Of a stretch of DNA of 64,000 nt, positions 41,886 through 49,995 are shown in pieces. Every line of letters begins with the position of its first letter. Position 1 is the first letter of the stretch. The position numbers were made by a program, and so were the translations under genes. Origin of the DNA: Pseudomonas sp. CFBP13508 (lineage in GTDB: Bacteria > Pseudomonadota > Gammaproteobacteria > Pseudomonadales > Pseudomonadaceae); the NCBI RefSeq assembly GCF_005233515.1, contig NZ_QFZZ01000008.1, positions 124,001-188,000 of the forward strand. Reading direction: 5' to 3'. Under the pieces are notes generated by a model. The model was not told the DNA's origin and searched no databases. It was given only the letters and a program-made list of their open reading frames with translations.

Positions 41886-42440
41886 ATGAACCGCACCGGC
41901 CGCACCCTTGCATTGGGCTGCCTGTTGCTCCTTCAGCCCCTGCTCGCGCATGCACAAGCAGGCGGCAACTCGTTGTTGATCCCGGCGATGGGTCGTTGCA
42001 CCCTCAATACTCAGCCGCAAGACGTCACGCAGGCACTGGCCGCCTGCCAGAAAGCGGCGGACGAAGGGGACGCGCAAGCGCAATACGAGTTGGGTGAGTT
42101 CTACTACGACGGCAAGAACGCGCCGCGCGACCTCAATCAAGCCCTGAGCTATTTCGAAAAGGCCTCGTTGCAAGGCCACGCCCAGGCGCAATACAAGCTC
42201 GGCAGCATGTTCTTCCACGGTGAAGGCGTGCAGGCCAACAATATCCAGGCCTACATCGTGCTGAAGATGGCAGCGGTCAACGGTGCCGAAGAGGCGCTGG
42301 ACACGGCCGACGAAGTCTCGGAAAAAATGTCCCGCGAAGATCTCGAAACCGCCACTCAGGTGCTCGGGCAGATTTTCCGCAAATACCTCATGGAACTGCA
42401 GAACGCCGATGGGCGTACGCCGTTTTCACCTCTTCCCTGA
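41886..42440 (+). CDS. Exported Sel1-repeat protein
   Basis: The 184-residue product has a signal peptide (LALGCLLLLQPLLAHAQA, cleavage near residue 25) and at least two Sel1-like repeats, ADEGDAQAQYELGEFYYDG and SLQGHAQAQYKLGSMFFHGE. These helical repeats mediate protein contacts, so it is probably a periplasmic scaffold or adaptor of unknown partner. The ATG at 41886 gives a proper signal sequence; the longer frame from 41826 does not. It lies between hemL and the DUF1820 gene, as I recall in P. aeruginosa. Confidence 0.85.
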   Translation: MNRTGRTLALGCLLLLQPLLAHAQAGGNSLLIPAMGRCTLNTQPQDVTQALAACQKAADEGDAQAQYELGEFYYDGKNAPRDLNQALSYFEKASLQGHAQAQYKLGSMFFHGEGVQANNIQAYIVLKMAAVNGAEEALDTADEVSEKMSREDLETATQVLGQIFRKYLMELQNADGRTPFSPLP

Positions 42441-42463
42441 TTTTTGCGCCGACCTTTCTGGCC

Positions 42464-42542
42464 TCTTCGCGAGCAGGCTCGCTCCCACAGAGAATCTTCT
42501 GAACACTGGAGATCTACTGTGGGAGCGAGCCTGCTCGCGAAT
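42464..42542. repeat. REP doublet, type A, inward order
   Basis: Inward pair of the type A palindrome, 79 bp, between the convergent Sel1-repeat and DUF1820 genes. Confidence 0.9.
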
Positions 42543-42564
42543 GAGGGCGACGCGGTCCTGAAGC

Positions 42565-42894
42565 TTACTTCTCAGGCATCGGCATCGGAAACGGCATGAC
42601 ATTGCCGACCGCGCCCCGGGCCTCGCTGATTTTCGGCGTGCCCAGACGTTCCACTTCGTCGATGCGCACGATCGAATGCATCGGTACAAAGCTGCGCACC
42701 ACGCCTTCGAACTGCGCCTTGAGCTTTTCTTCGCTCGGATCGACGACCATTTGCGTACGCTCGCCAAAGACGAATTCTTCAACTTCCAGGAAACCCCACA
42801 GATCACTTTGATAGATCTGCTTGGCGTACATTTCGAACACCTGGCCCTGGTTGAGGAAAATCACCTTGTAGATTGGAGCTTCGCGTTTGGTCAT
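42565..42894 (-). CDS. DUF1820 family protein
   Basis: The 109-residue protein (YKVIFLNQGQVFEMYAKQIY, then VDPSEEKLKAQFEGVVRSFV) matches the DUF1820 family, which is conserved in pseudomonads and relatives without known function. It is cytoplasmic with no membrane segment. The C terminus is methionine/proline-rich (VMPFPMPMPEK). It is divergent from miaB. Confidence 0.87.
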   Translation of the reverse strand: MTKREAPIYKVIFLNQGQVFEMYAKQIYQSDLWGFLEVEEFVFGERTQMVVDPSEEKLKAQFEGVVRSFVPMHSIVRIDEVERLGTPKISEARGAVGNVMPFPMPMPEK

Positions 42895-42985
42895 GGCGGG
42901 CGGATAACATCGGGGTAAAAATGAGGGCGCGAACTATAGCATAGCCACCGGACGCACAGCGGTAGGAACCTGACGGCTTGTTCCC

Positions 42986-42991
42986 TATAAT
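42986..42991 (+). promoter_or_regulatory. Candidate -10 of miaB
   Basis: A perfect TATAAT lies 36 nt upstream of the miaB ATG. I could not find a convincing -35 at 16-18 nt. Confidence 0.35.
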
Positions 42992-43026
42992 GCGCGGTTC
43001 TTTGAATCACGTGACGACCCGAATCC

Positions 43027-44355
43027 ATGGCCAACAAGCTTTACATCGAAACCCACGGTTGCCAGATGAACGAGTACGACAGCTCGCGCATGGTCGATCT
43101 GCTGGGCGAACATCAGGCCCTGGAAGTCACCGCTCGCGCGGAAGACGCCGACGTGATTCTGCTCAACACCTGCTCGATCCGCGAGCGCGCCCAGGATCGC
43201 GTGTATTCGCAGCTCGGCCGCTGGCGCGAACTGAAGCTGGCCAACCCGGACATGGTCATCGCCGTCGGCGGTTGCGTGGCCAGTCAGGAAGGCGCGGCGA
43301 TCCGCGATCGCGCTCCCTACGTTGACGTGGTGTTCGGCCCGCAGACCCTGCACCGGCTGCCGGAAATGATCGATGCCGCGCGCATTACCAAGCTGCCGCA
43401 AGTCGACGTCTCCTTCCCGGAAATCGAAAAATTCGACCACCTGCCGGAGCCGCGTATCGACGGCCCGAGCGCTTATGTGTCAGTGATGGAAGGTTGCAGC
43501 AAGTACTGCACGTTCTGCGTGGTGCCGTATACCCGTGGCGAAGAAGTCAGCCGGCCGTTCGATGACGTGATCGCGGAAATCATTCACCTTGCCGAACACG
43601 GCGTGCGTGAAGTGACCTTGCTCGGGCAGAACGTCAACGGCTATCGCGGCCAGACTCACGACGGTCGTCTGGCCGATCTGGCCGAACTGATTCGCGTGGT
43701 CGCCGCTGTCGATGGCATCGACCGCATCCGCTACACCACCTCGCATCCGCTGGAGTTCTCCGACAGCCTGATCCAGGCCCACGCCGAAGTGCCGGAACTG
43801 GTCAAGCACCTGCACTTGCCGGTGCAGTCGGGTTCGGACCGAATTCTCGCGGCGATGAAGCGCAACCACACGGCGCTGGAGTACAAATCCAAGCTGCGCA
43901 AATTGCGCGCCGCCGTACCGGGGATCTGCATCAGTTCGGACTTCATCGTCGGTTTCCCCGGCGAGACCGAGAAAGACTTCGAACAGACCATGAAGTTGAT
44001 TGCCGATGTCGGCTTCGATTTCTCCTACTCGTTCGTCTATAGCCAGCGCCCGGGCACGCCCGCTGCCGATCTGGCCGATGACACGCCGGAAGAATTGAAG
44101 AAAGAACGTCTGAACGCGCTGCAACATCGTTTGAATCAGCAGGGCTTCGAGATCAGCCGACAAATGGTCGGTTCGATCCAGCGCATTCTGGTGACCGATT
44201 ATTCGAAGAAAGACCCGGGCGAGCTGCAGGGCCGTACCGAGAATAATCGTATCGTCAACTTCCGCTGCGACAATCCGACCCTGATCGGCCAGTTCGCCGA
44301 CGTGCACATCGACGCCGCGCAACCGCACTCACTGCGTGGTTCGCTGATTCAATAA
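43027..44355 (+). CDS. miaB: tRNA-2-methylthio-N6-dimethylallyladenosine synthase
   Basis: MiaB adds a methylthio group to i6A at position 37 of tRNAs reading UNN codons. The 442-residue radical-SAM enzyme has three auxiliary-cluster cysteines in THGCQMNEYDS, LLNTCSIRER and VGGCVASQEG, the radical-SAM motif GCSKYCTFCVVPYTRG, and a C-terminal TRAM domain. Length and motifs are typical. It is followed by a REP doublet and the phoH-ybeY-corC-lnt block. Confidence 0.97.
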   Translation: MANKLYIETHGCQMNEYDSSRMVDLLGEHQALEVTARAEDADVILLNTCSIRERAQDRVYSQLGRWRELKLANPDMVIAVGGCVASQEGAAIRDRAPYVDVVFGPQTLHRLPEMIDAARITKLPQVDVSFPEIEKFDHLPEPRIDGPSAYVSVMEGCSKYCTFCVVPYTRGEEVSRPFDDVIAEIIHLAEHGVREVTLLGQNVNGYRGQTHDGRLADLAELIRVVAAVDGIDRIRYTTSHPLEFSDSLIQAHAEVPELVKHLHLPVQSGSDRILAAMKRNHTALEYKSKLRKLRAAVPGICISSDFIVGFPGETEKDFEQTMKLIADVGFDFSYSFVYSQRPGTPAADLADDTPEELKKERLNALQHRLNQQGFEISRQMVGSIQRILVTDYSKKDPGELQGRTENNRIVNFRCDNPTLIGQFADVHIDAAQPHSLRGSLIQ

Positions 44356-44368
44356 CGCTGCATTTCTC

Positions 44369-44460
44369 CTGTGGGAGCGAGCCTGCTCGCGAAGGCGATC
44401 TGTCAGACAAATCAATATTGAATGTGTCGCCGCCTTCGCGAGCAGGCTCGCTCCCACAGG
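44369..44460. repeat. REP doublet, type A, outward order
   Basis: Outward pair of the type A palindrome, 92 bp, between miaB and phoH on the same strand. It may separate their mRNAs. Confidence 0.9.
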
Positions 44461-44571
44461 TACAGCGTCAGAGGCATGAATCGGGCGGGCTCATTTAAGA
44501 GCTTTCGCACCCACGCCACTGGCGTTATCCTTGATTTCATCCTAATTGCCCCAGGGCGGCTAAATACGACC

Positions 44572-45564
44572 TTGAACGCACCCATCGAACCACATCGTTT
44601 TCTCCTCGAGCCTTTTGAGGCTCGCCGCTTCGCCAATCTGTGCGGGCAATTCGACGAGCATTTGCGCTTGATCGAACAGCGCCTGGCCATCGAGATCCGC
44701 AATCGCGGAAACCAGTTCGAGTTGATTGGCGATCCAAAACTCACCACGTCCGCGGAAAACCTGCTGCGCCGCCTGTACCGGGAAACCAAGGGTACCGAGC
44801 TGTCGCCAGACCTGGTGCACCTGTTCATTCAGGAATCAGCAGATATCGACAACCCGGCCCCTGCCGAAGCGACCGTCGCCCTGCGCACCAAGAAAGGCAT
44901 GATTCGCCCGCGCGGCTTGAATCAGCAGCGCTACGTGAAGGAAATCCTCGGTAACGACATCAACTTCGGCATCGGCCCGGCCGGTACCGGCAAGACCTAT
45001 CTGGCCGTGGCCTGCGCGGTGGATGCGCTGGAGCGCGAGCAGATCCGCCGCATCCTGCTGGTGCGTCCGGCGGTCGAAGCGGGCGAAAAACTCGGCTTCC
45101 TGCCCGGCGACCTTTCACAGAAGATCGACCCGTACCTGCGCCCGCTATACGACGCGCTGTACGAAATGCTCGGTTTCGAATACGTCGCCAAGCTGATCGA
45201 GAAACAGGTAATCGAAGTCGCACCGCTGGCCTACATGCGCGGTCGCACGCTGAACAACAGCTTCATCATTCTCGACGAGAGCCAGAACACCACCGTCGAG
45301 CAGATGAAGATGTTCCTCACGCGCATCGGCTTCGGCTCCACCGCCGTGATCACCGGTGACATCACGCAGGTCGACCTGCCGCGCGGCACCAAGTCCGGCC
45401 TGCACCATGTGATCGAAGTGCTCAAAGACGTGCCGGGCATCAGCTTCACCCACTTCCAGCCCAAAGACGTCGTGCGCCACCCGTTGGTGCAGCGGATCGT
45501 CGAGGCCTACGAGCGCTTCGAGACCCGTGCCGAAGCCGCGAAGGAAGCCTCGCGCGATGCTTGA
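44572..45564 (+). CDS. phoH: PhoH-family ATPase (YbeZ)
   Basis: The 330-residue protein has an N-terminal nucleic-acid-binding region and a P-loop ATPase: Walker A FGIGPAGTGKTYLAVACAV and Walker B NSFIILDESQNTT. PhoH/YbeZ works with YbeY in RNA processing. The family start MNAPIEPHRFLLEPFE corresponds to TTG at 44572, so I annotate a TTG start; no strong ribosome binding site precedes it. An in-frame ATG at 44476 would add 32 residues and is less likely. The gene overlaps ybeY by 8 nt. Confidence 0.92.
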   Translation: MNAPIEPHRFLLEPFEARRFANLCGQFDEHLRLIEQRLAIEIRNRGNQFELIGDPKLTTSAENLLRRLYRETKGTELSPDLVHLFIQESADIDNPAPAEATVALRTKKGMIRPRGLNQQRYVKEILGNDINFGIGPAGTGKTYLAVACAVDALEREQIRRILLVRPAVEAGEKLGFLPGDLSQKIDPYLRPLYDALYEMLGFEYVAKLIEKQVIEVAPLAYMRGRTLNNSFIILDESQNTTVEQMKMFLTRIGFGSTAVITGDITQVDLPRGTKSGLHHVIEVLKDVPGISFTHFQPKDVVRHPLVQRIVEAYERFETRAEAAKEASRDA

Positions 45565-46051
45565 GTTGGATCTGCAAATCGCCACCGAGGCCAGCGCGCC
45601 GAGTGAAGCCGAGTTCCGCCAGTGGTGCGAACTGGCCCTGCGCCAGCGCAGCGCTGATTCGGAAATGACCATTCGTCTGGTCGACGAGGAAGAAGGCCGC
45701 GAGCTCAATCACACCTGGCGCCACAAGGACTACGCGACCAACGTGTTGTCGTTCCCGGCGGAAGTGCCTGACGAGTTTCTCGATATCCCGCTGCTCGGCG
45801 ATCTGGTGATCTGCGTGGCCGTGGTCGAACGCGAAGCCGCCGAGCAGGGCAAGGAACTAAAGGCCCACTGGGCACATCTGGTCATTCACGGCTGCTTGCA
45901 TCTGCTCGGTTACGACCATATAGATGACGACGAAGCCGAGGAAATGGAAGCACTGGAACGCGAGTTGCTTGCTGAACTGGGCTATCCCGATCCGTACGCG
46001 GATGACGAAACCGAACCAACCCCCATCGTTACAACAAAGGATTCAGAGTAA
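45557..46051 (+). CDS. ybeY: Endoribonuclease YbeY
   Basis: YbeY is a zinc-dependent endoribonuclease needed for 16S rRNA maturation and ribosome quality control. The 164-residue product has the H3xH5xH-type zinc motif in LVIHGCLHLLGYDH. An acidic C-terminal tail (DPYADDETEPT) follows. The start at 45557 overlaps the phoH end by 8 nt, indicating coupling. corC follows after 5 nt. Confidence 0.95.
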   Translation: MLELDLQIATEASAPSEAEFRQWCELALRQRSADSEMTIRLVDEEEGRELNHTWRHKDYATNVLSFPAEVPDEFLDIPLLGDLVICVAVVEREAAEQGKELKAHWAHLVIHGCLHLLGYDHIDDDEAEEMEALERELLAELGYPDPYADDETEPTPIVTTKDSE

Positions 46052-46056
46052 TCGCT

Positions 46057-46896
46057 ATGAGCGAAGATCGATCGAGCAACGGGCAGAAGTCATGGCTGGG
46101 TAAACTGACCCAGGCTTTTGCCCACGAGCCGAAGAACCGTCAGGAGCTCCTCGAGCTGCTGCGTGATGCACATCAGAACAAACTGCTGGACAGCGAAGCG
46201 CTGGCCATCGTAGAAGGCGCCATTCAGGTGGCTGACCTGCAAGTTCGCGACATCATGGTGCCGCGTTCGCAGATGATCAGCATCAAGGCGACCCAGACAC
46301 CCCGCGAATTCCTCCCTGCCGTGGTCGACTCGGCCCACTCGCGCTATCCGGTCATCGGCGAAAGCCATGACGACGTGATGGGCGTGCTGCTGGCCAAGGA
46401 CCTGCTGCCGCTGATCCTCAAGGAAAACGGCGACAGCTTCAACATTAAGGACCTGCTGCGCCCGGCCACCTTCGTGCCGGAGTCCAAGCGTCTGAACGTG
46501 TTGCTGCGTGAATTCCGTGCCAACCACAACCACATGGCCATCGTCATCGACGAATACGGCGGTGTGGCCGGCCTGGTGACCATCGAAGACGTGCTCGAGC
46601 AGATCGTCGGCGACATCGAGGACGAGCACGACGTCGAAGAAGACAGCTACATCAAGCCGCTGCCCAGCGGTGACTTCCTGATCAAGGCGCTGACGCCGAT
46701 CGAGAACTTCAACGAGTTCTTCGACAGCGAGTTCTCCGACGACGAGTTCGACACCGTCGGCGGCCTGGTGATGAGCGCGTTCGGGCACTTGCCAAAACGC
46801 AACGAAACCACTGAAATCGGCGCTTATCGTTTCCGCATCCTGAACGCCGACAGCCGTCGGATTCATTTGCTGCGACTGACGCCTATCGCTCGTTAA
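46057..46896 (+). CDS. corC: CorC/YbeX CBS-domain protein
   Basis: The 279-residue protein has two CBS domains (about residues 70-195; VRDIMVPRSQMISI and HNHMAIVIDEYGGVAGLVTIED) and a C-terminal CorC_HlyC domain. There is no N-terminal membrane domain. It is linked to magnesium/cobalt efflux and, in the ybeZYX block, to ribosome maturation. It lies between ybeY and lnt in a tight operon (5 nt and 14 nt gaps). Confidence 0.94.
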   Translation: MSEDRSSNGQKSWLGKLTQAFAHEPKNRQELLELLRDAHQNKLLDSEALAIVEGAIQVADLQVRDIMVPRSQMISIKATQTPREFLPAVVDSAHSRYPVIGESHDDVMGVLLAKDLLPLILKENGDSFNIKDLLRPATFVPESKRLNVLLREFRANHNHMAIVIDEYGGVAGLVTIEDVLEQIVGDIEDEHDVEEDSYIKPLPSGDFLIKALTPIENFNEFFDSEFSDDEFDTVGGLVMSAFGHLPKRNETTEIGAYRFRILNADSRRIHLLRLTPIAR

Positions 46897-46910
46897 TTCT
46901 AAGGACTGAA

Positions 46911-48434
46911 ATGCGCTGGACAACCCGCCCCGGCTGGCCCGGTAACCTGCTGGCCGTGGCGGCCGGTGCAATCACCACATTCGCTCTCGCACCTTTCAAC
47001 ATCTGGCCGCTGGCATTGCTGGCGGTCGGTCTGTTCTATGCCGGTTTGCGTGAGTTGAGTCCGCGTCAGGCACTGGGCCGTGGCTGGTGCTTCGGCTTTG
47101 GCCTGTTCGGCGCCGGCACCAGTTGGATCTATTACAGCATTCATCATTTCGGCGGCGCTTCGGTGTTGCTCGCCGGATTCCTGATGCTGCTGTTCACCGC
47201 GGCGATTGCCTGGTTCTTCGCCCTGCCCGCCTGGCTGTGGGCGCGCTGGTTGCGACGTAACGAAGCACCGCTGGCGGATGCCTTGGCCTTTGCGGCGTTG
47301 TGGGTCGGCCAGGAAGCGTTTCGTGGCTGGTTCCTTACCGGTTTCCCATGGCTTTATTCCGGCTATAGCCAGCTCGACGGTCCGCTGGCCGGACTCGCGC
47401 CGGTGGGCGGTATGTGGCTGGTGTCGTTTGTTCTGGCACTTACAGCAGCGCTGATCTACAACGCTCCGCGCTTGTTGCAGGCACGCCGCAAAGGTTTTGT
47501 CGCGGCCGGTGTGGTACTGCTGGCGGGGCCTTGGGTGGCGGGCATTGCCCTCAAGGGCCACGCATGGACCAGCCCGTCCGGCGCACCGCTGACGGTCGCC
47601 GCAATTCAGGGCAATGTCGCGCAAAGCATGAAATGGGACCCGGCCGAACTCAACGCGCAACTGGCGCTGTACCGTGATCTGAGTTTCCGCTCCAAACCAG
47701 TCGATCTGCTGATCTGGCCCGAGACCGCCGTGCCGGTATTGAAGGAGTCCGCCGAGGGTTACCTGACGATGATGGGCAACTTCGCCGCCGAGCGTAAATC
47801 GGCGTTGATCACCGGTGTGCCGATCCGCCAGACCGTGCATCACGAGCGGCGCTTCTTCAACGGTATCACTGTGGTCGGCGAGGGCGATGGCACTTACTTG
47901 AAGCAGAAACTGGTGCCGTTCGGCGAGTACGTGCCGTTGCAGGATGTGTTGCGCGGCTTGATCGCGTTCTTCGACCTGCCGATGTCGGACTTCGCGCGCG
48001 GCCCGTCGGATCAAGCGCTCTTGCAAGCCAAGGGTTACCAGATCGCACCGTTTATCTGCTACGAAGTGGTCTATCCGGAATTTGCCGCCGGCCTGTCGGC
48101 ACGCAGCGATCTGCTGCTGACGATCAGCAACGACACCTGGTTCGGCACTTCGATCGGCCCACTGCAACACCTGCAGATGGCGCAGATGCGCGCGCTGGAG
48201 GCCGGACGCTGGATGATCCGCGCCACCAACAACGGCGTCACCGGCCTGATCAACCCGTTCGGGCAGATCACCGAGCAGATTCCACAGTTCGAACAAGGCG
48301 TGTTGTATGGCGAAGTGGTGCCGATGCACGACCTGACACCGTATCTGCAATGGCGCTCGTGGCCGCTGATCGTGTTGTGCCTGCTGCTGTTTGGCTGGGC
48401 GCTGATGGCCAATCGGATGTCAAAAACCCTCTGA
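46911..48434 (+). CDS. lnt: Apolipoprotein N-acyltransferase
   Basis: Lnt adds the third acyl chain to the N-terminal cysteine of lipoproteins in the inner membrane, making them ready for Lol transport. The 507-residue product has about seven N-terminal membrane segments, then a periplasmic carbon-nitrogen hydrolase domain. Its catalytic triad is visible as Glu in LLIWPETAVPV, Lys in YLKQKLVPFGEYVPL and Cys in APFICYEVVYPE. A last membrane segment ends the protein. The ATG follows AAGGACTGAA. The window encodes several Lnt clients (LptE, RlpA and the transglycosylase). Confidence 0.97.
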   Translation: MRWTTRPGWPGNLLAVAAGAITTFALAPFNIWPLALLAVGLFYAGLRELSPRQALGRGWCFGFGLFGAGTSWIYYSIHHFGGASVLLAGFLMLLFTAAIAWFFALPAWLWARWLRRNEAPLADALAFAALWVGQEAFRGWFLTGFPWLYSGYSQLDGPLAGLAPVGGMWLVSFVLALTAALIYNAPRLLQARRKGFVAAGVVLLAGPWVAGIALKGHAWTSPSGAPLTVAAIQGNVAQSMKWDPAELNAQLALYRDLSFRSKPVDLLIWPETAVPVLKESAEGYLTMMGNFAAERKSALITGVPIRQTVHHERRFFNGITVVGEGDGTYLKQKLVPFGEYVPLQDVLRGLIAFFDLPMSDFARGPSDQALLQAKGYQIAPFICYEVVYPEFAAGLSARSDLLLTISNDTWFGTSIGPLQHLQMAQMRALEAGRWMIRATNNGVTGLINPFGQITEQIPQFEQGVLYGEVVPMHDLTPYLQWRSWPLIVLCLLLFGWALMANRMSKTL

Positions 48435-48438
48435 GAAA

Positions 48439-48542
48439 TGTGGCGAGGGGATTTATCCCCGCTGGAGTGCGCAGCAGTCCCCTCTTCTGAAGGTAAGAGA
48501 GGGGCCGCTACGCGCCCCATCGGGGATAAATCCCCTCGCCAC
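48439..48542. repeat. Palindromic repeat, type C
   Basis: TGTGGCGAGGGGATTTATCC and its reverse complement bound a 104-bp element between the convergent lnt and YdcF genes. Confidence 0.88.
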
Positions 48543-48550
48543 GATGATCT

Positions 48551-49312
48551 TCAGCGGTAAAACAGCGAATACCCCACCTGCCCCACCGCCTCATTGAGCA
48601 ACTGCCCGCTCTGCCAGATCGACTTGAACTCCGGCAGCCAGCCGCCGAACGGCCGGGCATTATCGGTACCGAGGAAACCCACCGGCGCCGGCACCACTTC
48701 GAATCCCGCCTGTTCAAAGCTCCACACCGCACGCGGCATGTGCCACGCCTGCGTCACCACGACAACCCGCTTGATCCCCTGCGGCAAGAGAATATCGGCC
48801 GTCATCTTCGCGTTCTCCCATGTGGTGCGGCTCTCGCCTTCCTGCCAGCGCACCGTTACGTCGAAATCATCGCGCAACGAATCTGCCATCAATTTCGCTT
48901 CGGTCGGCGGCGTGCCGTAGTGCAGGCCGCCGCTGGTCAGAATCGGCAGGCCCGAGGCCTTGGCCAGGCGCGCCGCGTAACGCTGACGCTCAAGACCGAT
49001 GCCGGTCGGCTGGTCTTCGCCCCAGGCGATGTCTCCGCGCTCGCGACCCGAGCCCAGCACCACAATCGCATCGGCACGTTGCGCCAGGGTCGTCCATTCT
49101 GACCGCGCCAGCGGCGGCTCACGTTCCAGCGCCTTGGCGCTCCACTGCACCACCACCGGCAGGCTCATCAGCAGCAGGCCACCAAAACCAACGGCAAAAC
49201 ACACGCCAGCCAATCGCGGCCGCGAGCGGCGCAGCCACCAGGCGGCCAGCAACAGCAGCAAAAGAATGCCGGGCGGCAGTAAAAGTTGTTTGATGAAATA
49301 TCGAAAGGGCAT
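48551..49312 (-). CDS. YdcF/ElyC-family (DUF218) membrane protein
   Basis: The 253-residue protein has two N-terminal membrane segments (FIKQLLLPPGILLLLLLAAW and LAGVCFAVGFGGLLLMSLPVV) and a DUF218 domain with AIVVLGSGRERG, TSGGLHYG, ESRTTWENA and VVVTQAWHMPRAVWSF. The ElyC/SanA/YdcF family is tied to envelope integrity and peptidoglycan or polysaccharide metabolism; the exact reaction is unclear. A hairpin at 49313-49334 abuts the start codon and puts the ribosome binding site in its loop. Confidence 0.88.
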   Translation of the reverse strand: MPFRYFIKQLLLPPGILLLLLLAAWWLRRSRPRLAGVCFAVGFGGLLLMSLPVVVQWSAKALEREPPLARSEWTTLAQRADAIVVLGSGRERGDIAWGEDQPTGIGLERQRYAARLAKASGLPILTSGGLHYGTPPTEAKLMADSLRDDFDVTVRWQEGESRTTWENAKMTADILLPQGIKRVVVVTQAWHMPRAVWSFEQAGFEVVPAPVGFLGTDNARPFGGWLPEFKSIWQSGQLLNEAVGQVGYSLFYR

Positions 49313-49334
49313 CGGGCATCTCCAAAGATGCCCG
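49313..49334 (-). promoter_or_regulatory. Start-site hairpin of the YdcF gene
   Basis: On the minus strand CGGGCATC and GATGCCCG form a perfect 8-bp stem around the loop TTTGGA, directly before the ATG. The Shine-Dalgarno GGAG is at the loop/stem border, 7 nt from the ATG, so folding would present or partly mask it. Confidence 0.6.
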
Positions 49335-49416
49335 AAGCCTAAGAGTGTTGATTACGAGTTACAACCAATAGGCGGGATCCTGTTGCAAAAGATCCGTTTC
49401 ATGACCTGCCATGCGC

Positions 49417-49740
49417 TTACTTGGCCTGCACAGAACGCACCTTGCCGGTGTCTCTGCGCGGCGCCTTGTCCTTGAGCCAGATGACCTTGGCCGAATGTGC
49501 TGCATCGAGTTGCTTCACTGCTTGAGACAGGCATCCCTGCGTTTCACGTTCACTGCGATCCAGATAGGCCTTGACCAGTTTGAACTCGGCGGGGCTCAAG
49601 CCACGCAATTCCAGTTCCAGGGGGCGCTCGTCGCGCAGCCGGTCGGCGGTTTTCACGGCGTCCAGCGCCATGCCCAGACGATCGATCAACCTTTCGTACA
49701 ACTCGGGTTTCGTTACGTTTTTTTTCCGTTGCTCCACCAT
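49417..49740 (-). CDS. Conserved small protein of unknown function
   Basis: The 107-residue product is hydrophilic and helical in appearance, rich in Lys, Arg, Glu and Leu (ELYERLIDRLGMALDAVKTA, ELELRGLSPAEFKLVKAYL), with a basic C-terminal tail and no signal or membrane segment. I recognise no domain. GAGGTGAGG just before the ATG is a very strong ribosome binding site, which supports translation. It sits between the YdcF gene and leuS, a position I recall also being occupied in P. aeruginosa. Confidence 0.75.
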   Translation of the reverse strand: MVEQRKKNVTKPELYERLIDRLGMALDAVKTADRLRDERPLELELRGLSPAEFKLVKAYLDRSERETQGCLSQAVKQLDAAHSAKVIWLKDKAPRRDTGKVRSVQAK

Positions 49741-49995
49741 CCCTCACCTCATTGAAGATAAGACTCACTCCCCAGTTAGAGCTTAGCTTCGCTGCACGAA
49801 CCGGCTACACGCCGCGACCAACGGCCCTCGTCGCCCAAAAGGTCTGGCAAACAGCTGTAATCAGGGTTTCCCTCGGCCAAGCGCGGTCATGTATGCTACG
49901 GCGCTTCCTGTCATTCCACTTCCAGCGCACCCGGGCCATCCCGGATGCCGCCGTCGAAGAGGATTAGGCCACCCCTATCCAGTACAAAAGTAGCC

